Source: Stictocephala bisonia
Taxonomy: Eukaryota > Arthropoda > Insecta > Hemiptera > Membracidae
Assembly: GCA_035578905.1 (NCBI GenBank)
Contig: JAQJVL010000618.1
Location: 434,001 to 498,000, forward strand
Reading direction: 5' to 3'
DNA: 64,000 nucleotides
In this document: piece after piece, positions 32,768-44,350 of the stretch
Layout of the letters: each line of letters opens with the position of its first letter
Numbering within the stretch: the stretch's first letter is position 1
The notes under the pieces: generated by a model
Databases searched by the model: none
What the model saw: only the letters and a program-made list of their open reading frames with translations
What the model was told of the DNA's origin: nothing
Made by a program: the position numbers and the translations under genes

Positions 32768-34443
32768 TTAAGGTGGTGCACCCAAAACTTTTCAGAATTT
32801 TAATTTAAAATTTTTTACAAATATTTATTCCTCTTAAATTTTCTGCCATTTATTTTTGTACTTAGGGGCTACTGAGTATGTCATGTTCACCAACCTTAGG
32901 GTGAGTTCATCTTGGAAATGGTTTGGATTTACAAACCCAATTTTCAAATAAAATATATCAAATAAATATAACCAATCTGACATATTTTATTTTATTTAAA
33001 AAATATAATTTATTTTTAAATACAATCTGTTTATATTTGTTAAAAACGAAAAAATGTTTGCCAGATAGAAAATCATGTCGTTGTGTTTGGTTGAATTTAC
33101 GCTATAATTTGCGATATTCAATTTCTAATTATAAATCAAATCAAAATAAGTTTATTCCTCCAATTGACATACAAAAATAAATAATTTACAATGCACTTCT
33201 GTTTTCAAACAATAAATTCTAAAATTAACAAATATATTTGGAGAAAAAACTAATGCCCACATAGATAAACATCTGTGCGTGGGCATGAGTGGTCATTTTC
33301 AAAGGTTATTCTATTTGAAAAAAAAATTTTAAAAACTATTAACTTCTGTAGACCCCTAAATATATAATACAATTGCATATACAACGACAGGCACACGCAT
33401 GGTCTGTGTTTACTCCAACTGCTTTAAGTTTACCCCTTACTCGACTCTCTCACGCTTTTGCAACTGACGACACAGACACAACTGCCATGGGAGGTTCCAA
33501 TCCTGTATGTCACCTGTCTGGCTCCTCACATCTGTGGTGTTGAGAAAGTAAACAAACTAGTAAATTCTTTTATTGCTGGTAACAATTCATCCACACACAT
33601 ATTATGTAGCTGGTAGCCAATTACGCCAACAACACTTACGTTAATTTATTTTTATTATTTTTATAGTGATTATTATTTTTATAGTGTACTTAATGCTTAT
33701 TTAGCCTATTTAAAAATGTGTAATTTGTTTTTATCTAACATATAATGGTTAATAAATGGATATACAACAATATGCATTACTTTGTAATGTTTAAAATATG
33801 GATTCTCCAAGTAATTTTATTTTTTAAATCTTATTATACATTTATTCAAACTGATAAAAATACATACATTTATTGATTCTACCTTATTGTTATGTAATTT
33901 TCTTAGGCCAGGGTTACCCAGGCGTAATAAATATGTACAGTATATCCTTAAATAGATATGAATTTTTATATATTTTATACTGCATCCGTAGCCTTACACA
34001 AATCACTCATCGACCTGTTACAAACTTTTACAGCGTTATGAAATACAATGTGTACAGTAACTAGTCCATATTTTTGTTCACACATTTTACCTGATTATGT
34101 AATAATAATAATAATCCAAGACATTATAGTCTTGTATAAAAGCACACAGAAGAATATTTATCCTGTTTACAGTAGAAAGTGTGCAAATTCCCGCTCTGGA
34201 TTGCCATGTAAGGACAGTGGGATGAACAGAATTCTATTGCCAACACACAAGAAGCAAATCGGACCATCAAGCGTTCAGATTTGAAGAGTTTGAAGTAAAG
34301 GGCAGTAGGGGTAAGGCGTAGAGAGAAGACTGCAGAGTGGGGAGCCTTGAAATACGCACGCATACTCACGAGCCTCTGATCCAGTTAAAGCAACGGTGCT
34401 ACGAACTATCAAAATTCGGTTGCCCTAATGTGCACCACCTTAA
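32768..34443. mobile_element. TTAA-flanked (piggyBac-like) non-autonomous element
   Basis: TTAA at 32768-32771 and 34440-34443 borders inverted ends starting GGTGGTGCAC. About 1.67 kb, without a transposase. It contains a truncated LINE tail at 33133-33345. Confidence 0.62.
33133..33345 (-). mobile_element. LINE 3' end, second copy of the 21126 family
   Basis: Matches 21126-21330: a TTTGATT tail, then AATAAGTTTATTCCTCCAAT, then TGTGCGTGGGCATGAG. Only the last 200 bp of the LINE inserted. Confidence 0.7.
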
Positions 34444-34449
34444 TGTGAG

Positions 34450-35460
34450 CACACTCAATTCTGATCATCTGTGATATATATCCATCAATACATTTTTAAA
34501 TTATAATAAATCACTGAAAACATACACAAATAATAATAATAAAACAGTTACAAACAAATATATAATGTGAGCTGAAAAATCATGGGAGCAAAGACCAACA
34601 ATCTTTTTTAAAGTAACAAAGTACGCAAGAATAATCCACTAGTTTGATTGTGTGTGTTGGTAGTTATTCAAAATCCTACATTCCTACTCCTGTTTTATGT
34701 CTCGAATGAAATTGTAAAACTAACAATTTTTTGGCTTCAAGGATTACTGTAAGAATTCAGTAATTATCTTGAGATATGTGTTAACTTAAATTTATATATA
34801 TACACTACGAATTTAGCAATCTACGCAATTAGTTCAAATGGACTTATGGAAATTAAACGAGAACAAACAGGAGAAAGGTGCAAGAAAAAGTGAATACCAA
34901 CTTGAGTACTCAACATCTCAATAAAAAATAATAATAAAAAATAGCTTTTAGTATTCTAAAATCCAACATAAATATAAATTTACTAATTACAATGAATTTA
35001 CATTGTAATTACTGAAACTATAATTGGACTGGGTTCCAGCGGTAGAGGGCAATCTTTCCACCGCTCAACTACCTTGCTTAACGGGTGTGACTAACTTCTG
35101 CTGTCTAAGCTTGAACTTTTATTTAATCCTTCTAAGCTTGATTCATTAGTGTTAATCAACCCAACCAATGGGCACTGCTGCTAATGACGTAAGTGGAGCT
35201 TGCTATCGCGCTGTCAGCATGCAGCCTAACGCTCTGATTGCGATGACTTTTTAATATAATTACATAGGGGGGAAGAGTAGTTCTCTGTCTTTCTTGCACC
35301 ACTCTTTACATCTCACTTGCACAAGTGCGTTGAAAAGGTCGCTTTCTAAGCGGTCTATGTATAATAAATTTACTTTGAATTAATGTTTGAAATGTTTTAC
35401 TTGAATTAATGTTTTATTCATTTTTTGGCTGATAAGCATCTTCATATTTCAACAATTTGG
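34450..35460. other. Intron 1 sequence, no gene seen
   Basis: AT-rich; 35030-35330 is slightly richer in GC. No repeat pair, exon or RNA was recognised. Confidence 0.45.
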
Positions 35461-35469
35461 CAACTTTAC

Positions 35470-36856
35470 CTTTTTAGAGAATTGTCTACAGAAATAATCA
35501 AATCATCATCATTGCAAGACTGATGATGTAAAGGAGTCCTTATCCTGTTATGTGTCATATCCTCTTGATATAAAGCTGAAATTGTACTCCTAACCATATT
35601 TTCCTTTGCAGGTGCTTGTGCAGTTGCAGTATTGTTGTTGGCAGCACTAGTGGTAACAGTAGTAGTCATACTTTCATGTCTATCTTCATTAATAAGTGGT
35701 TGCAGAGTGACAGCAGTATTGTTTTCAGCAGGGGTACAGGTGAGTTTTACACTTGCATGTGTGTCTTTGTTTATAGGTGGTTTTAAAGTAACAGTTCTAT
35801 TTTCAGTAGATGTAGAAGCTAGCACATTAAATACACATGAGCTTTCTTTCTTTTTCTTTTTGAAAGCGTTATACGTCCTCAAAGGAGGTTTGAAGGTTCT
35901 AAAATATTCACACTTATGTCCTATGTCAAAATGTTCATAAGGGTTTTTTAGATTTGAAGCAGAAGATAAGAAATCATCAGTTAGCAATTTTTCTTTTTTT
36001 GATTCTTCTGATATACAATCAGGACTTACATTTTCATGATTAGTTGAAGTACAAGTTATATTTGCATTACAGCTATTGACTGAGTTAAGAGGAAGGCGCA
36101 TAACACACGAAGAAAGAGATAAAGGCTTATCTGCTTTTGCAGTTGTATCCTTAATGATTTCTAAAGAAACAGGTTTCTTCCTAGCATTGTTCCTAAAAGG
36201 GAGTACATTTACTGAACAAGTATAAGAATTGTTGTTTATAATCGGACTTTCTGTTTTTTCTTGAGACAGAGTGAGATCACTGTTGTTTGTGAAATCATTA
36301 GTAGTACATTCTGAATCAAACAACTGTTTTATTCTCGTACTATTTGTTTCTTCTGTTAATGATTGTAAACTAGAAGAGCTAGTTTCAGAGCTATTTGGGG
36401 TAGAGAGAGCAAGAGTGGATACAACACTTATTTTTCTTTTAAACCCTCTTGAAATACTGTTTTTGATTTTATCGCTGTTGTTTTCTGATGGATCTAATGA
36501 AGATGTCGACTGCTTTTCATTAACTGAGGTAGCCCTAGCAACATAATTTATAATTGTTGATTTAATACTATGTACATCTTTCTCAGGGAGTCCTCGAAGT
36601 AAAGAAGCAATATACTTTCCAAACTCTTCATAACTGTCAGGAAAGGATGTGCCTGCAAGTTTTTCTGATATATTTTCTAATTTATTCACTAAGCTTTCTA
36701 ATCTTGCCAAACTTCTTTCATTTCTATTTGGAGTCTGTCTTCTTGCATTTCTTGATTGCATCTCAGGAAGTGAATCACAAACTCTTCTTACATTATGTTC
36801 AAGAGTTTTAGAATTTCCAATGGACATACTTTCAGATTACATCCAAACAGAAACTC
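35470..36856 (-). CDS. Host gene exon 1: 452-residue N-terminal part, BESS-like
   Basis: A long exon with an acceptor at its 5' side (TTTTCTGTTTTCAG before 36856) and donor AAAAAG|GTAAAG at 35469. The start codon is placed at 36827 because an in-frame TAA lies four codons upstream in the same exon; at least one 5' non-coding exon must therefore exist. Residues 1-40 are basic (RNARRQTPNRNERSLARLES). About residues 68-95 read EEFGKYIASLLRGLPEKDVH and on, resembling the C-terminal BESS-type helix of MADF-BESS transcription factors; no MADF domain is seen. The remaining 350 residues are low-complexity Ser/Thr/Asn-rich with Lys clusters, as in a disordered nuclear regulator. Nuclear function is an inference. 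Confidence 0.75.
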
Positions 36857-36859
36857 CTG

Positions 36860-37465
36860 AAAACAGAAAAGTAAACTATTACAAGTGTTACTCACTAGAG
36901 TATTCTTCATTACCTAATAAAGTACAAATTATTTGTGAATATGGCTAAATAATGTGAAAAATTACAACTATTGTACATGGACAAATATGCTGCATACTAT
37001 ACAGGGTGAAACAAAAGTCTGGATACAGCATTATATTTTTAAACCATTGCAGATAAAGCAATAACAATTTAAACGTAGACTATACCTATAAATCTACTTT
37101 CTGAGGCAAATGTAATTTTTTTTGTATAATACTAGGGACAGTCCATAATAATATAATTTCTATGTTGAGAAAGTTTTATAATAGAATTGGATTTGGATTA
37201 TGAAACTTTATATATTTCTTTATTGTGTTTTATTATTTTGTATAGTAATCCAATTTAGATCCACTCATAAATCAATTTTATGAGACTGGTAGAAACATAT
37301 TAAATCTCACATTTAACCCAGTCCGGGCTTTAACAGATATATATCCGTCTTTTTTATTCTTGTTCAGGGCCAAAGACGGATATATCAATCTCATAATTTA
37401 AAACTTACGAGATGGAGATGGATGTATCCATAACTATTCCTGAATGTCTAAACAATATTTATTTG
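36860..37465. other. Intron or upstream sequence
   Basis: 36990-37020 has TATACAGGGTGAAACAAAAG, a TIR-like end without a partner. 37310-37440 has ATATCCGTC/AGACGGATAT short inverted motifs and a TTTAACCCAGTCC sequence reminiscent of piggyBac-like ends. No gene seen. Confidence 0.35.
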
Positions 37466-37469
37466 TGTT

Positions 37470-38632
37470 GGTTATGCAGTTTCTTGCGACCAAACAAAAT
37501 TTGAATACTTTGTCTGAAATGGGTCAAGAATATATTTTCACGTGATGCTTTTTATTCTGCGGAAATCATGTATTTTACCAAAAAAACATCAAAAGAGAAA
37601 ATGTCACAACTTTTAGTATTTTTGACATACTGTATTTATGTTAACTTATATATTAATCACCTTTTTTATTTTGATGTGTTTTTTTTATGCTGAATACAAA
37701 TTTGAAATCTATTTTGGTCTATAACAATTATTTCTCTAGATATAAAGGAAAAACTACTTACGCAGTGAATCGCAATTAGCGGCCATTATGCGATAATTAT
37801 ATGCACCAATTATTAACCACAAAAACAAATTCACCTATATTCCTGCCAGAGTGATGGCCAGCAGGCTGTTAGTGGCCAGGCACCCGATTTAATTTCACAA
37901 ATTTTTGTAGAGTAAATAGACAGTTAGGATAAGTTAGGCCCGTCCCTAAATGATTAACGCTTGAGGGGGGAGGGTGGTTTTTGGCAGCATTACGCTCCGT
38001 TAAAAGGAAGGGTGGGGGGGGGGGTTCTACGCAGCGTTACGTAACTATTAAACCTCAGCAATTTGTTTAAATTCATTCACAACATTTTATTGTTTTTCGC
38101 TAAAATAGAAGATTTTTTTTAAAAGATATTTAAGTTAGATATGTCATCCCCCCCCCAATTAGAAAACAAACGGAAGAAAGTCTAAACAATGACTTCATCT
38201 TAAATAAAAATATGCATGAAACTGGATGACAAAAATTAGAAGGGGGCATTGGTGACAGCGTTGAGTAATTTTTGAGGGAGCGTTAGTATGACCGTTACAC
38301 AGGGGGTATGGGGGTCTCAAAGGGCCAATTTCAGCATTATGTAATGGCCTCTTTGGTTACGTTTAGTTAAGTCAGAAAAGTGTATTTTTTGGGCCGAAAA
38401 CAAATTTAATTGAAAACCAATTACATATTCGTATTCAGCATAAAAACCCATGCACAATTTAAAAATATAATTATTTTTTTTTAAAGTAGGTTTTTCACAA
38501 CCAGATTTTTTTTTGGTAAAAAACGAGTTTTCCTCTGTTGAAATCAACCTCCTCGATATATAAACTCATATTTCACCACTTATTCAACAAGAAATCGTAT
38601 TTTCAGAAGTGGGAAGAATGTGCATAATTACC
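37470..38632. mobile_element. TIR element family R, copy 1, with nested insert
   Basis: Ends GGTTATGCAGTTTCTTGCGA and (inverted) GGTAATTATGCACATTCTTC. It is homologous to the copies at 38837 and 40811. Compared with copy 3 it has about 415 extra bases at 37939-38353, with G/C runs and GCGTTACGTAA-type motifs, which looks like a separate nested MITE. Confidence 0.65.
37939..38353. mobile_element. Nested MITE-like insert with G runs
   Basis: Absent from copy 3 of the surrounding family. Contains runs of 10 G and 9 C, and GTTACGTAAC-type motifs. The ends GGCC..and ..GGCC are only weakly inverted. Confidence 0.45.
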
Positions 38633-39150
38633 TTTATGTTGATATATACATCACATTTAAAAAAATACAAAGTTTCAAAAAAGTCAGTATTTTAGTGCTG
38701 TGAGTTGGCAACAGTGAGAAGCATCACTGTAAGACGCACAAGATACAAAAATTGCGTCAGCTGTTATTATTTTACTGGTGGCTTTTGACAATGAAAACCT
38801 TGTTTTTGAAAGGCCCAAGCATGTATTATAAATTTGGGTATTTATGCAGTTTCTTGCCACCAAACAAATTTGGAACATTTTGCTTGAAATGAGTCTAGAA
38901 TAGTCTTTATTTTTACGAGATATGCATTTTATTCCGCGGAAATAACTTATTTTACCTAAAAATTCGAAAAACCAAATGTCACAACGTTTAGTATTTTTGT
39001 CATATTTCCGTTAATTTAAATGGTATTTTAATCATCTTTTTTTATTTTCATGTGTTTTTCTGCGCTGAACACACATTTGAAAACTATTTTGGTTTATTAC
39101 AAATATTTCTCGCGATTAGCGGCAATGGCCGCTATCATTACATACAACTA

Positions 39151-40503
39151 CAGTACCGCTCAAATTAATTGGAACACACAAGGAATTTCACTCTTTTTAT
39201 CATGCGACAGTTGGCATCACTGCTACATCACTTGTATTGAACAAACTAACAACCTAACCTCAAAAGCAGTTAGTGCACATGTGATTCTTTGTGTTGAACA
39301 CATTTTCAGTAAAGTATTGTGTGAATTGTGTTATTGTTGCGCGTTTTTGTGTTTGTTAAACAAACTATTGTAGTTTTTCAATAACTCAACTGATGGATAC
39401 CACACCTAGAAAACGTAGCAAGATTATTACACTACATCAGTATGGAAATATGTCTCACAGGATGATATCTAAAGAATGTAAGGTGGGTCTAGCTACTGTT
39501 AACCGAATTGTTAAGCAATTTAATGATACTGGCTCCTTTTCTGTTAACAGAATAGGAAATTGTGGTCGTAAAAGGAAAACCACACCACAAACTGACCGCC
39601 AATTAATTAGGACTAGTAAGATCAACCCCAGGTTGTCGGCTGTAGATTTGGCACGAGAAATTAACAAAAAAGGGGTTAATATTCATGTTAGTACTGTTAA
39701 AAGAAGGCTGTCTGAAGTTGGGCGAAAAGCTTACCGACCTAAGAAAAAGCAGCTACTTACTGTAGCAATGAAGAAGAAACGCTTGCAGTGGGCTAAAACC
39801 TACAAACAGTTCACTGTTAAACAGTGGAAAAATGTCCTTTTCTCTGATGAAACACATTTTTTGGTTCAGGGACATAAAGTAAACTTTGTCCGCAGAAGTG
39901 CGAATGAAGCTGAGACATCAGCTCACATCCTTCAACAACCAAAACATCCACCCAAAAAAATGTTTTGGGGCTGTATGTCCTATAATGGTCCAGGTCCATT
40001 AGTTCCCATAGAAGGTATGATGAACTCAGACAAATATATTGCTTTATTAAAAAGAAGAGTCGTTCCACTCCTTTTGCAAATGTTTCCAGAAAGCAATGGA
40101 ATTTTTCAACAAGACTCGGCTCCATGCCATACATCTAAAAAATGCAAGAAATTTTTTTTGAGAACAAAATAATGGTTCTGGAATGGCCTGGCAATTCACC
40201 CGATTTAAACCCAATCGAAAATCTATGGGCTATAACTAAAAAAAGGATTGCCAAAGAAGATTGTACTACAAAAACATCCATGATTACTGCTGTAATCAAA
40301 ATATGGTTCCACGATGAAGAAATAAAAAATATATGCAAAAACTAATAGAATCAATGCCAAAACGCTGTGAAGAGGTTATAAAACACAAAGGAGGACATAT
40401 TAATTATTAGGGAGCTGTTTGTAATTTTTTTGATCAATAAATTGTCTTTCATTTAAGAATCGTAGTCGTTTACCTGGTGTTCCAATTAATTTGAGCGGTA
40501 CTG
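39151..40503 (+). mobile_element. Tc1 element with perfect 27-bp inverted repeats
   Basis: TA duplications at 39149-39150 and 40504-40505 flank ends starting CAGTACCGCTCAAATTAATT. The two 27-bp ends are identical. Length 1353 bp with one transposase gene. Perfect ends and a nearly open gene indicate a young insertion. It lies inside a copy of family R. Confidence 0.95.
39393..40410 (+). pseudogene. Tc1 transposase, two frameshifts
   Basis: The start at 39393 gives MDTTPRKRSKIITLHQYGNM, the paired-like N-terminal helix-turn-helix (residues 1-60). A GRKRK motif (about 53-57) and a second DNA-binding domain (to about 115) follow. The DD34E catalytic core shows FSDETHF (first Asp, about residue 150), [12 protein letters not shown] (second Asp) and [11 protein letters not shown] (Glu, in the next frame). 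Frame changes occur in an 8-base T run near 40155 (one base short) and near 40330. The last part ends MPKRCEEVIKHKGGHINY at 40410. Length and motif spacing match Tc1 transposases (about 340 residues). The homopolymer shift could be a sequencing error. Confidence 0.9.
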
Positions 40504-40810
40504 TATTAATCACAAAAACCGAATTCACCTATATTCCCGCCGGAGTGACGGCCAGCAGGCCGTCACAGAGGCCAAACACTGGAATTTAACGCAAATTACG
40601 AATTTTTGTTGAGAATAGACAATTAGGATAAGTTAGGTTGTCAGTAAAAAATCCATTTTTCGAGCTAAAAAATAATATTACTACAATTACAGTTATGTAT
40701 AAAAAAAGAGAAATGAAAAAAAATTGTCAAAAAATAACGATTTTTAAAAAGTTGGTTTTTTTCACTATCAGATAAAAAACTAGTTTTTCGATTTTTCTGT
40801 AAAAAACGAG

Positions 40811-41452
40811 GGTATTTATGCACTTTCTTGCCACCAAACAAATTTGGAACATTTTGCTTGAAATGGGTCTAGAATAGTCTGTATTTTTACGAGTTATGCT
40901 TTTTATTCCGCAGAAATAACTTATTTTACCGAAAAATTCGAAAAACCAATGTCACAACGTTTAGTATTTTTGTCATATTTCCGTTAATTTAAATGATATT
41001 TTAAATCATCTTTTTTATTTTGATGTTTTTTTTGCTCTGAATACGAATTTGAAAACTATTTTGGTTTATTATAAATATTTCTCGAGATCCAACGGAAAAA
41101 CTACTATCGCGATTAACAGCCATTACGCGATCATTATATACAACAACTATTAATCACAAAATCCGAATTCACTTATATTCTTGCCGGAGTGACGGCCGAC
41201 AGGCCGTCACGGAGGCCAAACACTTGAATTTAACGCAAATAACGAATTTTTGTTGAGGAAATAGACAGTTAGGATAAGTTAGGTTATGTTTGGTTATGTC
41301 AGTAAAAAATGCATTTTCAAGCTGAAAAAATAATTTGACTACAAAACCAGTTATATATATGTGTTCCGCATAAAAAAACACGAGAAATGGAAAAAAGTTG
41401 TCGAAAAATAACGATCATATTTTCAGAGGTGGCAAGAAAGTGCATAGTTACC
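40811..41452. mobile_element. TIR element family R, copy 3
   Basis: 642 bp with ends GGTATTTATGCACTTTCTTG and, inverted, GGTAACTATGCACTTTCTTG (25-bp arms, two mismatches). No coding sequence. Includes GACGGCCGACAGGCCGTCAC, an imperfect palindrome. Confidence 0.78.
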
Positions 41453-41454
41453 TA

Positions 41455-41820
41455 AATTTGTATTAGATCGTGAGATATGTACATTATTAGATAGCCAATA
41501 AGTGACTTTTCTTCAACATAAAAATGTAATTATTAGAAATAACATGTCTAATTTTTGACATTATCAATTCATTGTTGTTTGCTTAAATTCTAGGCAGAAA
41601 ATGGATGTATCTGACTTACTTGAATACATTTTCAGGCTATAGACGGTTAACTGTCCTAGATTTTTGTTAAAACTCCTATACACAATTATTTCAGTTGAAA
41701 AAAATAACATTTAGACAACTTAATTAATAGCATAAGTATATACAATAAAATCAATGTAAAAATTAAAATTGTGTAACAATTTATTGTTCAGTTTAATTAT
41801 GTCCTATAACACAAATTAAT
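41455..41820. other. AT-rich spacer
   Basis: No gene. 41595-41650 resembles 37330-37380 weakly (TTTCAGG..AGACGG). Confidence 0.4.
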
Positions 41821-41822
41821 TT

Positions 41823-41870
41823 AGCCCTGGAGAGTTAAACGTATTAGTCTACGTTTAACTCTCCAGGGCT
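41823..41870. repeat. Perfect 21-bp hairpin
   Basis: The arm AGCCCTGGAGAGTTAAACGT plus A (41823-41843) is followed by the 6-nt loop TTAGTC and its exact reverse complement (41850-41870). It resembles two TTAA-containing transposon ends in head-to-head orientation, but could also form a stem in RNA. Confidence 0.95.
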
Positions 41871-41935
41871 TTGTGTATAGTAAATTTTTGTAAGCTATTA
41901 CTATTGTAGGTGGGGGTGGGAGGAGGGGAGCTGCT

Positions 41936-44160
41936 GTGGACTCACCTCCTCCCCCCTCTGCTCTGCGCTATCGCACTGATTGCGGGCGGCTGGAACATCT
42001 GTTAGATGGCACTGACTGGTCAGTTGTTTACAGTAGCAATGACGCGTCGTCTGCTTTCGATGCTTTCTTTCAAATTTTTGAAACTGCTGTTATGCAATGT
42101 AGGGTTGAATGTAGAGAGAATATTGGAAAATACAAAAAATTGAAACCGTGGATTAATGATTACATATGCATGAAAATTAAGCAAAGAAACCACATTTTTA
42201 AATTAGTTAAAAAACATCCCAAGAACGAAATCCTAAAAAATTATTACAAACAGTTAAGGAATAAATTGCAGGAGGATATCAAGCTACGTAAAGAAGTATA
42301 TTATAGGGGGAAATTTGAGAAATGTAAGGGGGATTCAAAATCTACTTGGAAATTATTAAACAATTTAACAGGACAAGCAAGGGGTGAATTCGGTCAAATT
42401 AGTATTGAATTAAACAATGAAATAATTAATGAGCCTAGCAAAATAGCAAACACTTTCAATAACTTTTTTTGGAGGTGGTAGATAAACTTGATTTAAACTG
42501 CAAAGTAAATAGCAATTTCTTGAATCTGCCAATGAAAAATAATTTTCCCGTTAATACACAGTTGAGATCAGTTTTTATTGAACCAGTGATGCCACAGGAA
42601 CTGTGTCAAGCGATAAAGTTTTTGAAAAAAATACAGCTGCAGGTATTGATGGAATTAGTACTTATTTAGTCAAGACTATTGCATCGAAAATAATTGATTT
42701 TCTGCTGTATATAATTAACTTTAGTTTTGAAAGTGGAACATATCCTAAAAAACTCAATGATGCTGTTGTTATACCTGTCTTCAAGAGTGGTTCAAAAAAC
42801 CAATGCAATAATTTTAGACCAATTTCTCTGTTATCTTGTTTTTCAAAAATTATTGAAAAGTTAATGAAACTAAAAATATTAAAATTTTTTTCAAAATATA
42901 GAATTTTTTAGTAAAAATCAATTTGGTTTCAGGGCGGGTCTTAACACAGAAAGTGCATTATTACATTTTATGAATGATGTACATAGTGGATTAAACGAGG
43001 GGAAATGTGTAAGTGGTTTGTTTTTAGATATTAAAAAGGCCTTTGACACGGTCAACCATGATATTTTGCTTGATAAAATTTATAAATGTGGTATAAGGGG
43101 AAATGTTCATAAATGGTTTGAGAGCTATCTTGTAGGGAGGAGACAATATGTTAGGATAGGGACAGAGTTTAGTGAAATGTGTGAAATAAAAAGTGGTGTA
43201 CCTCAGGGGTCAGTTTTAGGGGCACTCTTATTTATAATTTACATCAATGATCTATGTGGTGCACGACTGAAAGGAAAATTAACGTCCTTTGCGGATGATA
43301 CGGCCTTGTGCTACTTAGAAAATGACTGGGAAACTGTGGAATCAGACATGAGAAATGACTTATGTTCTCTACAGTGGTGGTTTACTGCAAATCAAATGCT
43401 GCTGAGTGCAGAAAAAACAAAGTTTCTTATTTTCAATCTTAAAAAAATTCAGTAGGCCTATAAGTTTGATCAAGTCAAATACACATGTGCTGACTGTCTG
43501 GAACAGGATAGTGTATGTGTAACAAATAAGTGCACTTTAATAGGAAGAACCGATGAATTGAAGTATTTAGGTGTCTTTTTAGATAGTGAGGTTTCATGGA
43601 AAACTCATTTAATCAAGTTGAAAAATAAACTGAATAGTACCTTAAGGTATTTTTATTTTTTGAAAAATTTAATTGTTAAGGACCTGTTGCGTACCTTGTA
43701 TTTTGCATTAATTCATAGTAGGATTGAGTATGGGATAGTAGTGAGGGGAAATACTTATGACACTGTTTTAAATCCAATTTTTATTCTACAAAAATACGCG
43801 GTGATGCTAATTTTGAACAAAAATAAATTTGAACATTCACATCCTCTTTTTGTTGATTTAAAAGTTCTACCTCTTAAATATATTTATGTTTATAAGGTAT
43901 TACAGCTGTTCTATTCTGAGAGTGGAAGTAAACCTCACAATGATAATGCCTACAGAGAAAAACTTTGATCAAATAGAAGTTTTTTTGTTCCAAAACCTAA
44001 TTTAGCTCATTTTACAAGAACTTTCAATTTTATTGCTCCAAGAATGTTCAATAAAATAACTGATGTAATTAAATTTGCCAATAGCAAGCAAATTTTTCAG
44101 TCTAGATTAAAAAAGTGGTTGTTGGAAAGGGAAGACATCTATGCAGTTTTTTACTTTTAA
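41936..44160 (+). pseudogene. LINE reverse transcriptase, broken in several frames
   Basis: 41936-42481 is the linker (KLKPWINDYICMKIKQRNHI). 42469-42911 has NTAAGIDGISTYLVK, FESGTYPKKLNDAVVIPVFK and NNFRPISLLSCFSKIIEKLM. 42920-43455 has QFGFRAGLNTESALL, GLFLDIKKAFDTVNHDILL (first Asp), [20 protein letters not shown] and SFADDTALCYLEND (catalytic Asp pair). After a shift, 43558-44160 carries KYLGVFLDSEVSW, the thumb, and a C-terminal end LKKWLLEREDIYAVFYF. Catalytic motifs are intact and only a few shifts or stops (near 42470, 42650, 42880, 43455, 43965) break it, so decay is moderate. Confidence 0.86.
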
Positions 44161-44276
44161 TACAAAAGTAGTTTATTTATATATTTTACAGAAGTATATT
44201 TTGTATATATTTGATATGTTTTCTTTTTATTTTCACCTAAAAATGTGTTAAAAAAGGGCACAAGAGCAAGTTCATG

Positions 44277-44350
<74 letters not shown>

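Larger units (their letters stand above)
572..36856 (-). other. Split host gene, seven exons, minus strand (gene span)
   Basis: This entry joins the exons listed separately at 36856-35470, 32671-32573, 25156-25126, 23572-23507, 15332-15264, 10371-10303 and 640-572. Each has an AG acceptor after a pyrimidine- or T-rich stretch and a GT donor. Phase is preserved at every junction: exon 1 leaves 2 nt, exon 2 supplies 1 and leaves 2, exon 3 supplies 1 and ends in phase 0, and exons 4-7 are multiples of three with open frames. That agreement is hard to get by chance. The visible protein is about 587 residues and must continue past position 1. Introns are packed with transposons. I do not recognise the gene as a named family. 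The chain is inferred from splice sites and phase only; extra exons, especially between 23.5 and 15.3 kb, could exist. Confidence 0.72.
38837..40808. mobile_element. TIR element family R, copy 2, split by Tc1
   Basis: Left end GGTATTTATGCAGTTTCTTG. Interrupted by the Tc1 element 39151-40503 and running directly into copy 3 at about 40808 without its own right end. Internal sequence (GACGGCCAGCAGGCCGTCAC near 40550) matches copies 1 and 3. Confidence 0.65.

Noticed and set aside
36895..36945. Micro-exon upstream of exon 1 on the minus strand
   Set aside because: AG and GT borders exist around 18 bases, but there is nothing to join and no phase test is possible because exon 1 has an upstream stop.
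35632..36948. Plus-strand frames opposite exon 1
   Set aside because: Antisense reflections of the host exon, rich in Leu/Ser because the real frame is rich in Lys/Asn/Ser.
37313..41842. One large piggyBac-like element bounded by TTTAACCCAGTCC and the hairpin arm
   Set aside because: The ends are only partly similar, TTAA positions do not match cleanly, and the interior is explained by other elements.
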